Source: Parietaria judaica (Eukaryota; Streptophyta; Magnoliopsida; Rosales; Urticaceae). From it: a stretch of 64,000 bases of DNA. The stretch is from positions 53,370,724 to 53,434,723 of the forward strand of contig OX940860.1 in NCBI GenBank assembly GCA_954871525.1. Reading direction: 5' to 3'. Shown piece by piece: positions 22,871-34,956 of the stretch. Each line of letters starts with the position of its first letter. The first letter of the stretch is position 1. The notes under the pieces were generated by a model, which saw nothing but the letters and a program-made list of their open reading frames with translations, ran no database searches and had not been told where the DNA came from. A program made the position numbers and the translations under genes.

Positions 22871-23022
22871 TAATGATAAAAAGAAGTTATAATGTTTTTT
22901 TAGCCTATTGTGGTCTTTTAAAATATTTGAAAAAATAAATTCGAGACTTAAAATAAAAATATAAATAATTTTAGAAATAAATATGAAATAATTATAAAAA
23001 TGCCAATTAAGTAAATGATAAA

Positions 23023-24013
23023 TGATGACGTGTTTTCACACACCAACAGTCACGTGAATTGTGAATGGGATTTCGATTTGATATTGCTGAATTTTGTGGA
23101 TTCTGACCTCCGCGTCGTCAATACTTTAGACGGTAACAAAATACGAAAAAGAAAAAGATTAGAACACCGAGGTTTTTTAGAGAGGTTCGTCCCAATGCGG
23201 TAGTTGACTATGTCCTCTGTACGTTTATTGCTTTGAAAAAGATGGATCAACCGAAACCACAAGCCAATTTCTGGTAGATCTAAAGTAAAAGATGAAGAAT
23301 TCTGGAAAATACAAATCTCTCTATTCTCTTGAAATCAATGCTTGCGTGCGTATGATGGAGCTGTCTCCTTGCTTTTATAGGCTTCTGGTTTCTGCCTGTT
23401 GGAAGTGTACGTTGGTGATGGCTTCGAGTTCGGAGCTTGGTTTGCTGTCGAGCTGACACGTGGGCCACGTTCTGAGAGATTACGTAGTGATGGACTTTGA
23501 CTTGTCGTCGTGGGATTTGAATTTAAATCGTGGCGATTTTCCTGGTCGGGTTTCGGAGGTTTGAATTGAGGTGGTTGACTTGGTCTGCTCGTGATTGGAT
23601 GTTTAGTATGCTTCTGCTCGGATTCCTTTGTTGACAATTTCTGTCCGGGGAGAGTTTTTGGGTTCTTTAGGTCGCATTATCTGTCTGATGATTGGATTTT
23701 GACCAAGTGTTGATTTTCGTCTTGGAGTAGGATTTTTGAGCTCAGTTCGGGGTTTCTTCCCTTGGAAGGCTCTGTTCGGATTTCCTTTGAGCATTTTCTG
23801 CTCGTGGTGAACTTCTTGCCTTGTGGGCTTTTGGTTCTGTTCGGGCCCGATCATGGTCGAATATTCATTGGGCCTTTGGGCTTCGTGTTTTATAAGCCCG
23901 TTTTGCATAAATATTCAATTATATTCATGACTTATGCTTTTAATTAATTTGAACCATTAATTTAATTAATGATCTTATAACTCCTATTTAAGGAACGAAT
24001 TTGCACATCAACA
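23023..24013 (-). repeat. 3' LTR of element D
   Basis: 991 bp. In the first ~380 bp I counted about seven substitutions against the LTR at 42874-43837, roughly 2%. A ~29-bp segment around TTCGGGCCCGATCATGG is present only here. On the sense strand it is preceded by a purine-containing tract (AGTAGGGGCTATC). Confidence 0.9.
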
Positions 24014-24532
24014 GATAGCCCCTACTATAAAAAATATGAAATATTATTTATAGTATAAATTTGACAAAATCATGTAAAAATTCGCGATGAAAATTAATTA
24101 ATTTCGCGAAATCAGAGATATTTGTGACTTATTCCGCAAAAATAAATTAACATAGGGACACTAGAATTGTTTTCATGATAATATCATATTCTTCAGGGGT
24201 TGAGGTGTAATTTCTTTTGAAATCAAAACAATTTCGATCTTTTGGAGGGAGCAGTTATGACACGTGTCATTTTGCTCGTGATTCGAAGAATATAATCTCT
24301 TCGAATTCTGCTGACTTGGTCAGCTCATTATTGCGCTGACGTCATGATCTGGGAATTGGTCCCAGCCGTTGGATGGTTTTTGGTGCGAGAATTGAGGGAA
24401 CCCTAGCCTTGCGATTCCGGTCGATTCTTGATTATTAAAACACTCAAGTGTTTTTCTGCAGAGGTCCAATCAATTTCTCATCAACTCTGCTCGAGGTGTC
24501 TCTTCGCATTCAGGTAACTGCTCATTTCCTCC

Positions 24533-24562
24533 TATTTAAGCCTCTCTCTCTCTCTCTCTTCT
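24533..24562 (+). promoter_or_regulatory. Possible promoter/leader of the antisense gene
   Basis: TATTTAAG followed by a CT-rich tract (CTCTCTCTCTCTCTCTTC), about 300 bp upstream of the ATG at 24830. This is a common plant core-promoter and leader arrangement. The call rests on motif and position only. Confidence 0.3.
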
Positions 24563-24829
24563 TTTTTCATTTTCACACTCGAGACAAGGGAAAAGCTTCT
24601 TCCTCGCCATTGTTTTTCTGCATCCTTCAAGCAAAATTGTCCTAGGGTTTCCAAGTTTCTTTCCTTTTCCTGCATTTCCCTTTCTTTTGTTCTAGGATTT
24701 GTTACTATTTTTCGAACAGGACCAGGTATTTCTGGGTTTGGGATTGTGTTTGGGGACTTAGGTTTGGCTTTTTTTTGTCTGGGTTTCTGGGTATTTGTGT
24801 GCAAGCTCTTTTTTAAGTTTTGTGAAAAA

Positions 24830-27714
24830 ATGGCTGATGGTAAGAAGAGTAAGGCTAAGGGTTCGGTCTTGGTCTCGGAATTCCTTCAAACTGATTCTCC
24901 TAGGTCTAGGCTGAGGGAAGTGGATATTCCTTAACTCAGGTCAGAGTATGGTATTCCAGAGTCTATCCCTCTTTGGGTTCCATACTTTGATGAATTTGCG
25001 GACTCGATCAAGGATGACTGGGTTTGCATTTATGTGAGGTATTTTCAGGATTGTGGGTTGAGATTTCCGATTCCTAAGCCTATTCTTAGGTATGTGAACC
25101 AGTTAGATATTTCTTTGGCTCAGTTGAGTCCGAATTCCTATAGGATTTTGTTTGCTTACCTAGTTAGATGTAGGGAAGAAGGTTGTAACTTGTCGATGTT
25201 CGATATGCTTGAAGTTTTTACGGTCAAGAAAAATTCTAGGGCTGAGGGTAGGTTTTATATTTCGGTCAAAGGTCATAAGGGTGATTTTATTAGAGGCATC
25301 CCGAACAAAGATAATGGGTGGCAGGACAGATATTTCTTTTTTAAACCTTGTTCGGGGTCCTTTGGTACTTGGGATTCCTATGTGAATAAATGGGCTCATA
25401 ATATTGGTAATCTTCTTCTGTCTTTTGCTAGGGTTTTCATCTTGTTCGCTTCCTTTTTCTGATATTTGCTCGTTGTGTTTTTCAGATATGAAAGGAAAGA
25501 AGGTGAGGTCGAGGTCTCTTGGAGAGGAGTGGATTGCTAAGAACGAAGTTCTGTTCCCTGAAGGTGGTATTGAGTGGAAGGCTCTTACCGAGGAGAGATT
25601 CATTGCTTCTGGGGTTTGGCGTCCTGGGCCCAGTTGCACCTTTGTCAAGTACAATCAAGACTCTAGCAGTTCCGAGGAGGAAGGTAGATTTTCTAAATTG
25701 GGTCTTGTTTTTTGTTATTTTCCGAATATCTACTAATAGATTATGCTCGGCAGATATGACTGGCGAGCTCAACTATCGGGAATTGAGGGCTCAGCGAGCA
25801 GCCGCCAAGGCTGCTGCGTCCGGAAAGGGGAAAGAGAAAACCACTCAGGTGGTCGGAAAGGTTCCTGATCGGGCCAAAGTGGTCTCAGGAAAAGGGAAAG
25901 AGAAGGTCACTCATGTGACCGAGAAGGTTTCTGCTCGGCCCGAGGTGGCCAAGGGAGTGAAGAAAATCTCCGAGAAGGCTCAGAAGGTTCCTAAGGAGGG
26001 GGAGACCCGGGGGTCGGTTCCTATTTTTCCCGCGGGGGGACCTAAGGCAATTCTCAGCCCGAAAGTCGCGTCGGAGCAGACCTTGGGGGGGACTGCTCTT
26101 TCGGCAGCCGAACAAGAAGCTTCCCGGGCAGTCGCAGAGAGGGAGTTCGTCGAAATTTCTGACGAAGAGTCGACTCTGGAACCGACCAGGGTTTCCGAGC
26201 CCCCGCCTTCATCTGGGTTCGCACCAGCTGAGGTCGCGAGCCCTCAGAGTCAGGGTAAGCGGGTTTGCTCCGCCGAGGAGGATGTGGCCCGCAAAAAGCC
26301 AAAGGGGGATAGGCCTCAAGAGACTGAGAGGGAGCCTGCTCGAGAGGTGACCAAGTCTTTCTCTGAGGCGCTCCAATCTGGCGGTTCCAAGCCTCCGACC
26401 TCGGTTCCTGGTTCGGGGAAGAAAGGAGTCGTTCACAAGAAAACGGCCGGTCGGGATAGGGTCGTGGTCGGAAATATCTCCGATCAGCGTTCAGAGAAAT
26501 CAGGTCGTGAAATTCAGCCCGTACGAGCAGGGAGTTTGGTCCCTCGTCCCGAAGTCAAGAGGGTCGCCAAGGTCACCTGGTATGGCGAGAAGGGTCTCCA
26601 TGAGGCCCCCAAGGTGGCCGGGAACCTGATGAGGCAGCTGACGGGCGGGGGGATTTCTCCCGTGAAAGATGATGACGTCACTCGGCCTCGGGCATATAAT
26701 GCTTTCGCAGCTATACACGCCAAGGTAAATGAGGTGTCTCTCATCACGCTTATTCTTTGTTTTTGTTGTATGTTAATTAATTTTTTGGAACTTAGAAAGT
26801 TTTTTCATTTTTGTTGGCAGCTTGGAGCGTATGCTAATGATATGGTCCTCGGTTACGAGGATGCAATCAAGGAGCTTAAGAAGAGGCTGTCCGTGGCCGA
26901 GGGGGAGGGGATCAAGGCCGCTCTGGCCGAGAAGGAAAAAGAGCTAGCCCGGGTGAACGCCGAGCTAGAAAAGAGTTATGGGCAGCTGGCGCTGAGGGAC
27001 AGGGAGGTCCTCGAATTGAAGCGCTTGGTCGGGGTGAGGGACCAAAATATTGAGGCCTTGGAGATTACCGAGGTGGATCTTCAGGAGAAGCAGGTCAATG
27101 CTTCTGCTATGGTCTCCGAGGCCCAAGCGGCCGAGAAAATGGCTCTTGCGTTGCTCACCACCTCTGATGCTGCGTTGGGCCGGGCTAGGAATAGCTTGAG
27201 GGAGCTTCACGAGGAGATGATCGCATTGAAGGTGGATCATACTTACACTCAAGATAAGCTGACCGCGGTTCGGGCGGAGGCGGCTGCTGAGAAAGAGGCC
27301 TCCAAGGCTGCTCGGCGCAAGTATCGTAAGCGCGTGCAACAAAGAGACACGATGATTGCTCACCACGAAAAGATCGTGCATGATACCAAGATCCTTCATC
27401 AGGTTGAGGGCAACGTGGCTATCATTGGTAAGATACTCGAGGGTAAACTCACCGATTTTTCGGGCGAGCTGGAAATTCTCACGGAGGACAAGTCTACATA
27501 TGAAGACCTCCTAGCCGGGCAACCGGCACCCGTAGTGGACTCTCCAGCTCTCTCTCCCGAGTTCGACCTGACCGAGAGTGCTGGTCTTGCAGATCCCGAG
27601 CCGAGCTTAAACGCAGCGATCCTCCCGGAGGAGAATGCTTCTATTGTGCCGACCTTGAGTGGACCAACCCAAATCGAGCCTGAGGTTACCCCGTCTGAAG
27701 ACAACCCGAGCTAA
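24830..27714 (+). CDS. Antisense extra gene of element D, with three introns (one internal stop)
   Basis: The gene runs opposite to its retrotransposon. ATG is at 24830. Exons by eye are 24830-25406, 25486-25683, 25754-26724 and 26821-27714. All introns are GT-AG (79, 70 and 96 bp), and splicing keeps frame: D-M at both phase-1 joins and K-L at the third. The N-terminal domain (CIYVRYFQDCGLRFPIPKPI, QLSPNSYRILFAYL) is PF04195-like. A Lys/Glu/Pro-rich linker with KGKEK repeats and a long coiled coil from about 26830 to 27480 follow. One in-frame TAA at 24932 interrupts exon 1. The protein has no recognised enzymatic motif and its function is unknown. The ORF also stays open through the 96-bp intron, so retention there would not break frame. 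Confidence 0.7.
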
Positions 27715-28364
27715 ACCCATCCGAGCCGAGTGTACATCTCCCGACCCCATCCGAACCGAACCCGACCGAGCCGATCCAGCGAGTGGAGACCTCTTCCGAC
27801 GCTGCCTGGAGAAGGCAGCTATCTCTGAGCTTGTTGCTCTTTTTTTTCTGAATAAGTATCGAACATCATTTCTGCCCGTGGCTAGGGATTTTTTTCGGGC
27901 AGGTCGTGGGCCCTGAACCCTCTTTTCGTAATTTTCTTTCTTATTTTGCTAATACTCTGCCTGTGGTTTGGGCCTTTTATAATAATTTGTCATCTTTTTT
28001 GCGAGAATTGTTTTGAAAAATAAATTGCTATATTTTTTGCAGAAATTAAAATAAATAGCTGTCTTTTGTAAACGCTGTGAATAATTTGTTGCTACTACTT
28101 TATGGAGCTTTTAATTGGAGTATCCGATCAAGATATTTTTGTCAATTTTCAGATCGAATATTCCGATCTTACTACATATGATAGGAAAAAAAAGTTTGAT
28201 ACGATCTAGTTCAACCGAGCTCAAGAGTAGGTAATAATGAAATGATTCGTAGTACCTTGGGGAGTAGATGCTTGTTTGCTCGGTGCTATTCTTTGAGCAG
28301 TTCTGTAGTAACCTCCGAGGCCGAGCTAGGCGCGGGGTTCTTTTAAGGGTAGGATTTGATAGGG

Positions 28365-28531
28365 TAAGGTACCCTGGCAAGTATGTTACTTGCAAAGGAA
28401 AAGGTATGGTACCCGGGCAAGTATGTTACTTGCAAAGAAAGGGTATGGTACCCGGGCAAGTATGTTACTTGCAAAGAAAGGGTATGGTACCCGGGCAAGT
28501 CTGTTACTTGCAAAGAAAGGGTATGGTACCC
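28365..28531 (+). repeat. 39-bp tandem repeat, ~4.3 units
   Basis: Four near-identical units of GGTATGGTACCCGGGCAAGT plus ATGTTACTTGCAAAGAAAG, then a partial fifth. It lies between the end of pol and the antisense gene. Being 13 codons long it stays open in all frames, so small ORFs through it are not evidence of coding. Confidence 0.9.
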
Positions 28532-28918
28532 GTGTGGATGCCAGGACTTGCTGTTCTGGACTTAACGGTTTCTATGACTTACGTTGTAGACAATATTTGG
28601 AATGCGTATGACAATAGTTATTGACGAATGTGTGACTCATGTAGATTTTGTTATGATTTACTTAATAATGAGTTCAAAAAATGAAATGAATTCCTTTTGG
28701 GAGTGAGATCACTTACTTGTGTCGGGATAGTGCTCGGGAGCTCTTTGAAGTTGAAATTCTTCCTTTGATTGGGTACCCTTAGCTTGGGAGGTAGGGGCAT
28801 GCAGGGTCGTTGGGTTTGTTGGGGCTGTGTTCGGCCTTTTTTGGCCAAACTGCCTACGTTCCCCACTCTCTGGGGATCAAGCCATTACGTAGTTCATGGG
28901 AAGTCAATTTCTGACCTT

Positions 28919-30971
28919 TTATGCGTAGTACTTTCTGAGGTGCATAACATTCCAACTCCAAAGGACTCTTGATCCGTCCGGGGTCGCCAGTTTGTATACA
29001 CCGGGTTTTACTACTTCAGTAACGATATAGGGTCCTTCCCAGTTAGCCCCCAACTTGCCGGCGTTGGGCTCGGCTGTGTTCTGGAAAACCCGTCTGAGGA
29101 CCAATTCCCCGGAGGTGAATCTGCGATGCTTAACTTTAGAATTATAGTACTTGGCTACCGAGTTTTGGTAGTTAGTAATTCGAATTAAGGCTTGTTCGCG
29201 TCGTTCATCTGCGTGGTCAAGTTGGTCTAATCTCATTTCGTCGTTAATTTATGCGTTGTCGGGAGCGTACTCCCTTCTGAGACTGGGGGCCTCGATCTCG
29301 GCTGGTATGACTGCTTCAGTGCCGTATACCATCGAAAAAGGGGTTTCTCCCGTCGCTCTCTGCGGGGTGGTCCTGTATGACCATAAAACGCCTATGAGCT
29401 CATCGGCCCATCGACCCTTTTTGGTGTCAAGTCTTTTCTTGATACCATCCACGATGGTCCGATTAGAGACTTCCGCCTGACCGTTTCCTTGTGGATATCT
29501 GGAGGTGGATGTGTTTAGGGAAATCTTCCAGTTATAGAAGAAATTCTGAAACCTGTTTGACACGAACTGGGGTCCGTTGTCGGCAATGATTTCCTTAGGC
29601 AATCCGAAGCGACTTATGATGTTTTTCCACACATAGTGTTCCACATCTGAGTCTTTGATGTTGGTGTAGGATTTGGCTTCCACCCATTTTGAGAAATAAT
29701 CCGTCACGACTAGTAAGAATCTTTTCCCAACTGGCGCCAAGGGGAAAGGTCCTAGTATATCCATGGACCATTTCATGAATGGGTAGGGTACCGAGACTGA
29801 CGACAACTTTTCTGCCGGACAATGTATGGCCGGCGAATGGCGCTGACATTTGTCGCATCGTTTGGCGTGATTTTCTGCGTCGGCTAACATGGTTGGCCAA
29901 AAGAAACCTTGCCGTTTCGCTTTGTTAGAAAGCGATCTCCCGCCAGAATGGTTTCCGCATTCTCCGTCGTGGATCTCCTGCAGTATGATTTTAGCTTCGG
30001 TCTTTCCCAAGCACCTTAGGTAGGGTCCGGAGTAGCTTCGTTTGTATAATTTTCCGTCTATCAGGCAGAACCTAGCGCTTTGAATGCGGAGTTTCCGGGC
30101 CTTCTGCTTATCTTGGGGTTTTTCTCCCGTCAGGATATAATTCAGGATGGGAGTTCTCCAGTCTTCCGCACCTGTTCGGATATTGTGGACATGTAGACTT
30201 ACACTAGGCTTGTCTATTACTTCCACGGGAATTATCCTCTTTGCCTCGGGGTCCGAAGTGGATGCTAGTCCGGCCAGAGCGTCAGCCGAAGAATTTACGC
30301 TTCGTGGTATCTGAACTACCTCAACTTTGTCAAATTGAGATATCATGTCCTTGACCACCGCGAGGTATTTTTCCATGCGATCGTCCCTGGTGGTATACTC
30401 GCCACTGATTTGGCTGGTGACCAGTTTAGAATCCGAATGGGCTCTAACTTTCCTGGCTCTAACTGCCTTGGCAAGTTTTAACCCTGCTATCAGTGCCTCA
30501 TATTCTGTCTCGTTGTTTGTGGCATGGAATCTTAGCCGGAATGACTGTTCCAAAACCTCTCCGGTCGGGGAAATCAAGCGTATTCCTATTCCGGATCCGC
30601 CCTTATTTGATGCCCCGTCCACTTCGAGGCGCCATTCTTCGTTCCCTTTCTTCCCTGAAAGATCATCCGTAGGGAGTTCGATCAGGAAGTCAGCTAGCAC
30701 CTAGGACTTGGCGCATGTTCCAATTTTATATTCGATGTCGAACTCGCTTAGTTCGACGGCCCACTTGGTCAGTCGTCCTGACTGATTTGGGCTATGGAGG
30801 ATTACCCTTAAGGGTTGAGTCGTCATTACCAAGATGGTATGAGACTGGAAATATGGCCGGAGTTTTTGCGCTGAGGTTATCATAGCCAAAGCTAATTTTT
30901 CCATGGCGGGATACCTTGTTTCTGCATCCTCTAGCGATTTGCTAACGTAGAAAATTGGCCTTTGTTCGCCC
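28919..30971 (-). pseudogene. gypsy pol of element D: RNase H, archaeal-type RNase H and integrase
   Basis: On the minus strand from 30971: RT/RNase H tail (QRPIFYVSKSL, KLRPYFQSH), then a TAG at 30703-30701. A second RNase H domain follows with its D-E-D-D set visible (LEVDGASN, ETEYEAL, HSDSKL, SSADALA). The integrase has an HHCC finger (CGNHSGG...RCDKCQRHS), a D-D-E core (WSMDILGPF, IIADNGPQF, PQGNGQAEVSNRT) and a GPY/F tail (WEGPYIVTEVVKPGVY); no chromodomain is seen. A TAA at 29251-29249 splits off the last 110 codons. Both stops fit single C-to-T changes of CAG and CAA. The reverse transcriptase core is missing to the right of 30971. Confidence 0.85.
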
Positions 30972-30991
30972 CTGAGGTTATCATAGCCAAA

Positions 30992-32491
30992 CCCTAATTA
31001 GAATTTACACATATAAATATATATAAATATATATTTTTATTTATTAATATAAATCTATTAATTATTAATTAATTATTAATAGGATATTAATATTTAAATC
31101 CAAATAATTAAATTATATTAATATTTCATGATCTAAATATCACACATTAAAATGTCATGGTGCCACACCATCATTTAAATTCGTGACATGTGATTTAATT
31201 TCAAAGTTCATCGAACCGATCACAAACTTAGAAAATCCATAAATCACTAACCGTAAGTCAAAATGACTTGGTTCAAAAAGCAAACTTACTTAGAATTTAA
31301 TTTCCAACAACATGGTGCTGATAGAAAATCTAAATTATAACTTTATTTTATTAGTTAATTTCGTGTACCAAAATATAGTACTTTTGCCACGCTAACGATA
31401 AAACTATCTGACGTCTGCCAGAGATCTTTCAGTTTTATAAGTCAAGCCAAATGATTAAACATTATCCAGAATGTATTTTAATCACGTACGTATCATCCGT
31501 GACGGAGCTATCCTGGGGACCATGGACCCGTATCACTTAAGCTCCAACGAACTGCTAGTTGTTCGTCAAACCTCGAAGTGATTCCACTATAGACCCGAGG
31601 CTGCACTCTTTAGTGATACGGTATATATTATTCTCTTTATAACACCAGGGTGTCCATTGATACAATCAAATTCGGGTTATTGATCTTTCACTTGATGATC
31701 CACACACGAGCAGGCGATTTCTACCGTTATGCCCCTCATTGCATTTTCATCCTTGACTCAGTCAGTAATATTATGAGTAACCCACTTATGGTTTCGATTC
31801 ATAAGTTGCGCACGGGTACCTCTCACTTCTCACCACCGACAATCAAGGGAATCATCATCACTCTGAAGAGAGCTGTGTGATGCCCATGTCTATGACCAAG
31901 CTACCCTTACTGCTGACTATCATGTTCCCAAAATTATAGTGCTGGGAACAGCGGTAATATTTCTTGTTCTTTAACGGTTAAATCAAAGAACAATCAAGCC
32001 AGCAGCTTGGACTCAAGATCACTCAGGACTTTGATCGAATATCCATTTGATCATCTACTAGTGACTCAACTCCAAGTTATCAGTGACGGTCTTATATGAT
32101 AACTTTCGGAGTTTAAGTCAGGTCCAGTCCAGTATGAAGACACTTCATACTTAATGCACTTCTAGTGAGTGTGACACACACAAAATCCAGAATAGGATTG
32201 TCACTTAGTCACATTAATGACCTTATACGATTAATGGGCTCCCACCCAGTTAATCAGGTCACGGACATTTTAAGTTCATTTATTATGATTATTAACTCTT
32301 CTTCACATTGACTCTGTTGTGATAATAATAACATAATTGCATCCTTTATGAACTAAGGATCAAACATTCTATTTTACTCTACCAGAAACTATAATAAGAT
32401 TATCATAATAAGTATCATCTTTATTCAACGACTTGTCATAATCTTTTACAAATGGATAAAATATCTTGTTTAAGGACACATATGTCCAACA
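30992..32491 (-). repeat. 3' LTR of the copia element, truncated
   Basis: The inner end is intact (plus strand ...TATGTCCAACA, then AATCTCCCACTTG, the complement of the polypurine tract). From about 31080 to 32191 it matches 38990-40090 closely; beyond that, 32192-32491 has no partner in the other LTR. The outer end breaks at 30992 against a 20-bp filler. Confidence 0.85.
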
Positions 32492-32506
32492 ATCTCCCAC
32501 TTGTAC

Positions 32507-33760
32507 TTAAAGAAGATGACCCATGTCTTTCAGACCCATACTCTCCAGATGCCTCCTGAATATTTTCTCTGGCAACGTCTTGGTGAATGGATCAGCCAGA
32601 TTGTCTTCCGAAGCTATTTTCACAAACCTCATGTCGCCACGACGCACTATTTCTCTTATGAGATGGTATTTTCGTTCTATATGTTTCGCCTTGTTATGGT
32701 CTCTGGGCTCTTTAGAATTTGCCACCGCACCACTGTTGTCACAGTATAGTGTTTGGGGCCCATCTACATCTGGAACAACTCCCAGCTCTATGTAGAAATT
32801 CTTGAGCCAAACTGATTCTTTGGCTGCCTCACAAGCTGCCACGTATTCAGCTTCCATTGTGGAATCTGCGATACAAGATTACTTTACGCTTCTCCAGAAT
32901 ATCGCTCCACCAGCAAGGGTGAACACTGCTCCCGACGTCGATTTTCTCGTGTCTCTATCAGACATAAAGTCTGAATCAGTGTATCCTAGTGGATTCAGTT
33001 CTGATCCTGAAAACACTAACATATAGTCTCTCGTTCTCCGAAGATACTTGAGAATGTTCTTCACTGCTGTCCAGTGAGCCATACCAGGGTTGGATTGGTA
33101 TCTGCTAACAATTCCCACAGCGTAACAGATGTCTGGCCTAGTACACTGCATAGCGTACATCAGACTTCCCACTGCTGAAGCATAGGGTATTCGCCTCATC
33201 ACATCTTGCTCTTCCGGAGAAGTTGGGCACTGTTTCCTGCTAAGGAACACTCCATGTCTGGTTGGTAAATTACCACCCTTCGAGTTTGCCATTACAAAAC
33301 GTTCAAGAACCTTATCAATGTAAGCTGCTTGAGATAAGGCCAGAAGCCTGTTGTTGCGATCCCTGAATATGCGGATCCCAAGAACATAACTAGCTTCTCC
33401 CATGTCCTTCATTTGGAACTGCGTAGATAGCCACGCCTTCACGTCCGATAATTTCTTCACACTGTTTGCAATGAGAAGAATATCGTCGACGTATAGAACA
33501 ACAAAAATTTCCACGGTTTCGTCGTTGAGCTTATAAATGCATGCCTCAGTGACGTTTTGAATGAATCTATAGGTTTTGATGGTTTCATCGAACCTTAGAT
33601 TCCAGGATCGGGAAGCTTGCTTCAATCCATAGATGGATTTGAGTAATCTGCAAACCTTCCCTTCTTGACCCTGTTGCACGAACCCTTCTGGTTGGTCCAT
33701 ATAGATGTTTTCATCAATATATACCCGTTCAGGAAGGCGGTTTTGACGTCCATCTGCCAA
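32507..33760 (-). pseudogene. copia reverse transcriptase and RNase H
   Basis: Minus-strand frame 33760-32882 carries the RT second half: LKSIYGLKQA, the catalytic YVDD (VVLYVDDILLIAN), KDMGEASYVLGI and the TDSD of RNase H. After a TAA (32881-32879) the same frame resumes with MEAEYVAACEA and YCDNSGA, giving the RNase H D-E-D residues, and ends DPFTKTLPEKIF...MGLKDMG, the usual copia C-terminus. The TAA fits a CAA-to-TAA change. A two-base expansion in a TATATA run near 33727 puts this frame out of phase with the upstream RT half. Confidence 0.9.
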
Positions 33761-34956
33761 ATCTCATAATTAAGACTACAGGCTATGGCCATGAGAATCC
33801 GGATGGACTTGTACTTAGCGACTGGAGCGAAGGTCTCATCGAAATCAATACATTCCCTCTGGGTAAAACCCTTTGCCACTAGTCTAGCCTTGAAGGTTTC
33901 AACCTTCCCGTCCACTCCTCTCTTTCGCTTGTATACCCACTTACAGCCAATGGTTTTGAAACCATCCGGTAAGTCTACAAGTTCCCAGACTTCATTAGAA
34001 TCCCTTGATTCTATTTCTTGGTTCATGGCTTCCTGCCATTCTCCCTTATCAGGATCAACCATAGCTTGCTTGTAGCCAATGGGATCTTCAACGCTAGTGT
34101 CTGTAACAGCTAGGTGAAATTCCAACTGGGTGTGCTCGTAGCGTTCAACTGGTCTTTTGAACCTCCCACTACTTCTGAGTACCCCTTGGTTCTGATTTGG
34201 GACCGTGGTTTCCGCTTTATCTTCGACAACAGGCACTGTTAGAGATATTGTGACCTTGTCACCTGACAGCTCCTCGAGTACAACTTTACTTCGAGGTTTG
34301 AAGTTTGTCATATAATCTTGCTCAAGAAAAGTAGCATTTGTAGACACAAATACTTTCTTACTTTCTGGACTATAAAACAAACCTCCTTTAGTCTCTTTGG
34401 AATATCCTACAAACAGACAAACTTCCGTTCGTGATTCCAATTTATTCTTGTTTCTAGTCGGCACATGTGCAGGACATCCCCAAATTCTGTAATGTCGCAA
34501 ATTTGGTATTCTGCCATTCCATAATTCGACGGGCATTTTAGAAATAGATTTTGACGGTACAACATTTAGAATGTTCGTAGCCGTTAACAAAGCACATCCC
34601 CAGAATAAATTGGGTAGTGATGAATAACTTAACATTGACCTTACCATTTCCAATAAGGTCCTATTTCTCCTTTCTGCAACACCATTTTGTTTCGGTGTGC
34701 CAGGAGCATTTAGTTGAGATGTTATACCTTTCTCGATCAAGAGGTCGCAGAACTCATGATCTAGGTATTCTCCTCCTCGATCAGATCGAAGAGACTTCAA
34801 TGATAGTCCAAGTTGATTCTCAGCCTCTACTAGAAATTCTCTGAACTTACCCAAGGTTTCAAATTTCTTAGTCATGAGATAAACGTAACCATATCTTGAA
34901 TAATCATCAATGAAAGTGACGAAGTATTCAATTCCTCCCCTTCCTTGTATGTTCAT
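33725..34956 (-). pseudogene. copia integrase and first half of reverse transcriptase
   Basis: Minus strand. The integrase core shows its D-D-E residues in TFIDDYSRYGY, LRSDRGGEYL and QNGVAERRNRTLLEM. The linker follows (WGCPAHVPTRN, VFVGYSKETKG-like). RT then begins with WVYKRKRGVDG, FKARLVAKGFTQ and WQMDVKTAFLNG. After the last motif the frame is broken by the TATATA expansion. Lineage within Ty1/copia was not assigned. Confidence 0.9.

Noticed and set aside
24448..24645. ORF upstream of the antisense gene in element D
   Set aside because: It spans a CT microsatellite in the probable leader. The ATG at 24830 joins in frame to the conserved domain instead.
28268..28624. ORFs with a YGTRASMLLAKKG-type tandem repeat
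   Set aside because: A 39-bp (13-codon) tandem repeat without stops is open in several frames. No start context, domain or neighbouring exon supports coding.
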